From Allacma fusca (lineage: Eukaryota; Arthropoda; Collembola; Symphypleona; Sminthuridae): DNA of 64,000 nucleotides. The notes under the pieces were generated by a model. It did no database searches. It worked only from the letters and a program-made list of their open reading frames with translations, and had not been told where the DNA came from. The position numbers and the translations under genes were made by a program. Position 1 is the stretch's first letter. Each line of letters opens with the position of its first letter. The stretch covers positions 8,184,001 to 8,248,000 of the forward strand of contig OX359246.1 in the NCBI GenBank assembly GCA_947179485.1. The letters run 5' to 3'. Shown in pieces: positions 59,400 to 64,000 of this stretch.

Positions 59400-61267
59400 A
59401 TGTCGGCTTCATTCCATTACTTCATGATCGTAACAATATTCTTCCCTTTTACAGTAAGTACACTAAGGAGATACTATACTTCAACCAATCATTGGGAAGA
59501 CTTTTTCAAATGTACTTTAAAAACGATATTTTCTTAAGGTCAAATATTATAATCATATCATATTTATACTTTGCCAGCAGAAATGACACCGTAAAATCTA
59601 GCACTAAACTTTTATATTTAATTTTAAATGTGTTAGCTCGGCGCGGACAACCTCAACTGTGGCAATAAAACTGAAGCTAAACCCTGGGAACTTTGTTGCA
59701 ATGGCGAAGTCTACCATTTTACATCCTCCATTCTACCGTCGAAATCTTGCAACGTACAACCCAAAAATGAGAATTTGACCTTTGCGGATTCCGCAGTAAG
59801 TTTTAGGGATTTTTTTCTGGTACTGTTGTTGACAATTATTTACAAAGAAACTAAATCTTTCAGTGGCTTGCCTATGACTGCAACGTAAGGAAAAATCTTA
59901 GCTCAACTGAGCTAACGCTACAGTCGTACATGAGTTAGCTGTTGAGAGCTCGCAATTCCAGTCAGAGCGTCTTTTGGGAAGCATTACCATTCCAAAGGAA
60001 CGTTTCTGAAAAGACCGTTGGAGAAGACGACTTTGTAAAAATTCAAACCATCAGAAAATATCACCGCGAAGGTTTGGAAGCTCTTGACGAGGTTAGGCAT
60101 TTCCCATGTATTTCCACAATAATTTCGCAAATCATCATCAGCTTCCCCATGGACTTTTAGTTAGCAAATCTTGATTTTTTATAGTTTTGTACTTTTGGGG
60201 GTGAGAATTCTACCGCTGGAAGCAGAGGTCATAATTCGGTGAGTGTTCTCATGTTCAGGAAATTGATTATTTATTAGAATAATAATTTACAACTTTCTTT
60301 TATTGTTATACTTTACCTTTGATGAGTATTTTTAAAACAAGTTTAAATCATCCCATTTGATACTCCATTAGATGTCCATAGATATTACAACCATATTTTC
60401 TGGCATTCAATACTACCAGGAGTGTAACAATGAAATGATACCACCTTCTGGATATTTTGCTGGGAGTTACAATAGAGACCCAGCCTACTCAAATTTCACT
60501 AAATGTAAAAATGAATTAAATTATACTCTGGGGAATGTTACTCATTTCAGATTTCGTAGCATCATCGTAAGTTTTTTTTATGGAATTACTTTCAACCATT
60601 TTCACCTACTTTCTCATTGTTAGTAGTGCAAATTTAACATGAATTAAGGAGTTCTTACAACTGAAACCGTGCTGGAATGTCTTTTGTTCGTTTCCAGTAT
60701 ACACTTTGCAAAATAGTTCAGTTTCAAGACATGGACCTAGTAACTTTACAAGCGCAAATCAAAACTGAAGCGTTAGATTTCGCAGTTGTTGTCCCAAGAT
60801 TCTTCCCTGCATTTTGGTCTAAATGGGTCAAAGATTCTGTTAAAAATTTGATGCTTGAAGAGCTGAAACTTGAATACAAAGCGCGAAATCTGCTAAACCT
60901 GAAAGTTTTGATGCGCCAGAAAGTTGAGGAACAGATCGATCAGGAATTTTCTAATGAAGAATGGGGTAAGTTATCTTGTATAAATTCTGCTTGATTAAGT
61001 TCAAATGAATATTCCATTCTCACAATGTGTTCTATTTTCTCATTTCGTTTCCAGGTACACGTATAACCAACAAAAATGAATTAGTGCAGGCTATCCGGAT
61101 CCTTAATGTTTATGATGCTTATCGGAAAGCTGCTCGGAATGTAATACTAATTTTTTTCTGACGAATTTGTGTTACTGAATTGAGCTGTTCTTGTATTTAT
61201 AGTATATTGCTTTTTTCAGGTTTGCAGACTTGACGCATACAGGAAAGAGAATGCTGAAGTTTTGTAA
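59400..61267 (+). pseudogene. Array family member 7: one nonsense codon, otherwise intact
   Basis: Exons: 59400-59453, 59637-59795, 59864-60091, 60185-60238, 60372-60566, 60698-60965, 61055-61140, 61220-61267, matching the gene at 39425 one for one, with the same long exon 6. All splice sites and phases hold. The only lesion seen is TAG at 59936-59938, codon 96, where the sister has TTA. Without it the product would be 363 residues. Cysteines, the WLAYDCNVRKNLSST motif, CNNEMIPPSGYFA and FWSKWVKDSV are all kept. It is either a very young pseudogene, a null allele in the sequenced individual, or a base error. Introns are nearly identical to the sister's, while exons 2-5 differ much more. Confidence 0.8.
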
Positions 61268-61269
61268 TT

Positions 61270-62050
61270 ATTATATGTATGTTCTAATCGTTTCAATCTT
61301 GTGTCCTCAAAAAAAACCTCTTGTAGAATAAAGGAATGTAGTGCTTGTAATTGCCTGTTGTAAAGACAAATGTGTCTCGTTCTCTGAGATTTAAGGTATT
61401 TTGCAGTACTTATATAGATATAAAGGAAACACCAGGGACTGATTCCCGGAAATCAAAGAAATGTAACATTTTCTTTGCAGGTAAACATGCACAATTTTAT
61501 GAATAAAATGTAACAAAAAGGTTATAACGGAATTTATTTAGTTGGGGAATCAATGTTTACCTAGAATTTGTAGGCAGTAATCGTTTTTCACCAAATGTTT
61601 CATAATACCCTCAAAACTAATTTACGCTGCCACAGCTGAAACGCAGTTACTAAAACATTAAATACAGTAATCGCAATACATTTTTCCTCACCTGGTACGT
61701 TCTATTTTCAAGCAAATGTGCACCCACCAAAAGGGCGCACCATGTTAAAATGTCGCAAAAATATTTGTTCTCCCTTATTGTGACTACCCCCTATATAGAG
61801 ACTTAATAAAAAAATTATTAAAGCTTGGGGCAAGAATAAAAGGAAAATATTTTCGATTTCCTAAAATTTTACTTGTTTAATGTCATACAAGCCCCATAAA
61901 AGGGTTTAATTGGTTATTTCTGAAACTAATTACCCTTAAAAATTATTGAATGCATCCTGGGTGCTTCGAAATATTAAAACACCTTCAACAAAACATGAAT
62001 TTTGAATATTCAACATCAAATCGGTCGAAAATAATTTACATTACAGCCTA
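61270..62050. repeat. 3' flank duplicated from 42165-44900
   Basis: Text such as GGAAACACCA, GGGACTGATTCCCGGAAATCA and GTTGGGGAATC recurs at 42310-42440. Later parts match 43360-43560 and 44820-44900. The sister block is longer because of the insertions at 42.47-43.35 kb and 43.56-44.78 kb. No gene. Confidence 0.65.
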
Positions 62051-62327
62051 AGGTGTCAATCACCCGATTTATTTACCATAGTAAGGAAAACCTACTCGCT
62101 CCCTCCTCATTGAATATGCCAAAGCACATAGCTCGAAATTACTATGCCAAAACGTATGATAGAGCAACGCATTTTGAAGAACGAGATTACGCCGGTATGT
62201 GTCATCACCTGTCATCCCAGCTGAGTCATAGGAAAGTAAACATGAATATTTTTATTCTTATGCAATTGCAAAGTAAATCTTATTGCAAAACGTAATGGTG
62301 TGCTACATCATCGGATTTATTCTGTAG

Positions 62328-62376
62328 GCGGCAGTTTAACCAACAAACGTGAAGTGTTACACTCTATTATAGCTCC
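62328..62376 (+). pseudogene. Exon 7 fossil of the array family, cut by a repeat
   Basis: After a TTATTCTGTAG acceptor, GGCAGTTTAACCAACAAACG and GTGAAGTG match exon 7. The match ends at TATAGCTCC (62373), where DNA related to the 41221-41924 transposon begins. The unit corresponds to the fossil at 45060. Confidence 0.6.
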
Positions 62377-62470
62377 TCACGAGTACGAGTAGATACTCGA
62401 GTTTCGAGTTCGAGTACGAGTAGATACTCGAGTTTCGAGTTCGAGTACGAGTACGGGTCGAGCACGGTAT
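62373..62470. mobile_element. Fragment of the CTCGTACTCG element family
   Basis: Begins TATAGCTCCT, as the element at 41221 does, then GAGTACGAGTAGATACTCGA iterations to about 62465. The right end is missing; the dispersed repeat shared with 54.8 kb follows. Confidence 0.6.
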
Positions 62471-62479
62471 CAACTTAAA

Positions 62480-63190
62480 TTGGTACTTGTACTCGTCGGT
62501 CTAGTACAAGATCTACCTTATTTGCGGGCAATTCGAATGACTTTTGGGTACCAAATCCGGTATGAGTGTAATATTGACCTAGGAGGTCACAGCTAGGTCA
62601 TCGTGTCACAAAGTGGAACCAAACTTGACAGGCAACTCATCTGGGCTTACACCAAAAGTTCTACTCTATTTGCGGGCAATTCGAATGATTTTTAGGTACC
62701 AAATCCGGTATGGGTAAGATATTGACCTCGGGGGTCACAGCTGGGTCATCGTGTCGCAAACTGGAACCAAACTCGGCACACGTTTAATTTGTGTCTAATT
62801 AAAGCCCTAATTTCAATCTGGGCCAGTTTTGTCACCGTTTAGATTATGAAACAGGTATGGACGCTCTTTGACCTCTTGAGGTCAGTATCTTGGAATTTTG
62901 AGGTCATATCTCGCTGAATTTTTTTTGCACGTTGTTTAATTTTTATTCTTGCCATTTTTGAAGTTATATTGCTAATTTTCAGTTTGAATTTTTTGGTACC
63001 CCATGAGCCCCCCCCCCCCCCCTCATTTTTCGCTAACTTTGACCCGGGATATCTCCGAATCCCGTCGTCAGATTTTTTCGGGGCAATTATCAAAAATGAT
63101 CTACGCATCAAGGCGCACCCTGCAGTAATCTTTTCGTTGAAATCGAACAGAGGGCTTTTTCTCGTAAGGATTGTGCGGTGTCCTTTATTG
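62480..63190. repeat. Dispersed repeat shared with 54820-55350, partly duplicated
   Basis: Two head-to-tail copies of the first 170 bp (62515-62640 and 62655-62800) are followed by the remainder, including a C-run at 63008-63022. ORFs of 109 and 124 codons on opposite strands at 62839-63298 are by-products of the repeat. Confidence 0.65.
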
Positions 63191-63869
63191 CTTATTATGT
63201 TCGTTGACACCACAGAATTTGTGGATACTTCGTACGGGTCTCGTAAGGTTTCGGAAATGTGGCATTACTGTCGTACTATAAGTTTCAATACGCTATAGGT
63301 GGAGTCCTTATTAATGATATTTGTTTGATAGAGACGGTATAATGACGACAAGCTTCAAACGAAGTATAGGCTGACATTCAGCAAAATTTAAAAATTTCAA
63401 TAATAATTGAAGTTGTTCATACAGATTGTGCGAACACCCAATGAACACCCGTGAACATATTGAACGGGATCGGGTAACTGCACGCATTTTTACGTATTTC
63501 GAACTCACAAAAACTCCCAAAAAATCGAAGGTTACAAAAATTTTGAACCCCCATCGTATCCGAACACGATTACGATCCCATTCAGACGCTACTTAAGTTA
63601 ATACAAATATTAAGCAAAATAAGTTTCAATAAGTCCTTAAGTTTTGGATGGTTCACAACTACTTTAAATTGCATTTTATAATAATTCATTGCAATAATGA
63701 TTTCGAGTGTTTCCTGGAAGTCCGAATATTATCACGGCATTGTGTCAAAATCCAGTTTGTCACGCCAGCTTTTCCAAATAATTAAGAGACAAACTTGATT
63801 GTAATTCATTGTTCTAGTATATGTAAAAGGATGAAATGGTTGTCGTGTCTCTGCTTGAATGACCCTTGA

Positions 63870-64000
63870 ACCTCGCCAAGAGAAGTACTCTTCCAAAAGG
63901 GTATAAATACCGAGGCCAGGGATATCAGTGTCATTATTAACGAGAACTCTCATTTCAACTCTTAAATACATTTTTTAAACGGTACGACATGGCGGTCTCA
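63870..64000 (+). CDS. Start of a further array family copy (cut by window edge)
   Basis: CCTCGCCAAGAGAAG at about 63870-63884 is a degraded form of the promoter palindrome. TATAAATA lies at 63902, and ATG at 63989-63991 opens MAVS, matching the MSAS or MVS starts of exon 1 in other copies. The upstream block CATTGCAATAATGATTTCGA at 63690 also matches the 39 and 59 kb units. Only four codons lie in the window, so whether the gene is intact is unknown. Confidence 0.65.

Noticed and set aside
62839-63298. Overlapping ORFs of 124 (minus) and 109 (plus) codons
   Set aside because: Both fall in a dispersed repeat also at 54.8 kb where the frames are not kept; the C-run codes artificial Pro or Gly.
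1-64000. tRNA, rRNA or other structured RNA genes
   Set aside because: No convincing B-box or conserved rRNA text was found by eye; a covariance-model scan would be needed to exclude short RNA genes.

Overview
This is AT-rich animal nuclear DNA: short GT-AG introns, TATA-box promoters, secreted proteins and many short inverted-repeat transposons. A seven-transmembrane chemoreceptor gene of insect/springtail type (17.9-19.2 kb) points to an arthropod; a springtail is my guess, with low confidence. No bacterial operons, CRISPR arrays or retroviral elements were seen.

The window is dominated by a plus-strand tandem array of one gene family that I do not recognise. Each full copy has eight coding exons with the same phases (0,0,0,0,0,1,0). 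It encodes a signal peptide and a secreted, N-glycosylatable protein of about 353-363 residues with about ten conserved cysteines. Six copies look intact: 6181-8569, 10901-12717, 24250-26148, 30128-32116, 35490-37501 and 39425-42163. One has a single nonsense codon (59400-61267). Two are broken (15158-15776, 28075-29249). One enters from the left edge (1-430) and one leaves at the right edge (63989 on). Exon-sized fossils lie at 830-1005, 5197-5256, 22841-22885, 45060-45630 and 62328-62376. Nearly every copy keeps a core promoter with the palindrome TTCACCAAGGTGAA 16-17 bp upstream of TATAAAA, so the array is probably co-regulated.

Between the genes are repeats. There are several hAT-like non-autonomous elements with exact 8-bp target duplications (3150-4290, 13496-14311, 20497-21572, 41221-41924, 42468-43350, 56131-57007), smaller MITEs with 3-bp duplications, satellites, and segmental duplications that carry whole array units (for example 38.3-42.4 kb and 55.5-61.6 kb).

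The stretch 46-54.6 kb is different. It holds two orphan ORFs (47061-47471 plus, 48128-48867 minus), a 2.9-kb PIF/Harbinger transposon (51454-54374) with a Myb-like gene and a decayed transposase, and the membrane-spanning last exon of a minus-strand receptor-like gene whose C-terminus the transposon has split. All exon joins were read by eye from splice sites and paralogue comparison; no transcript evidence was available.
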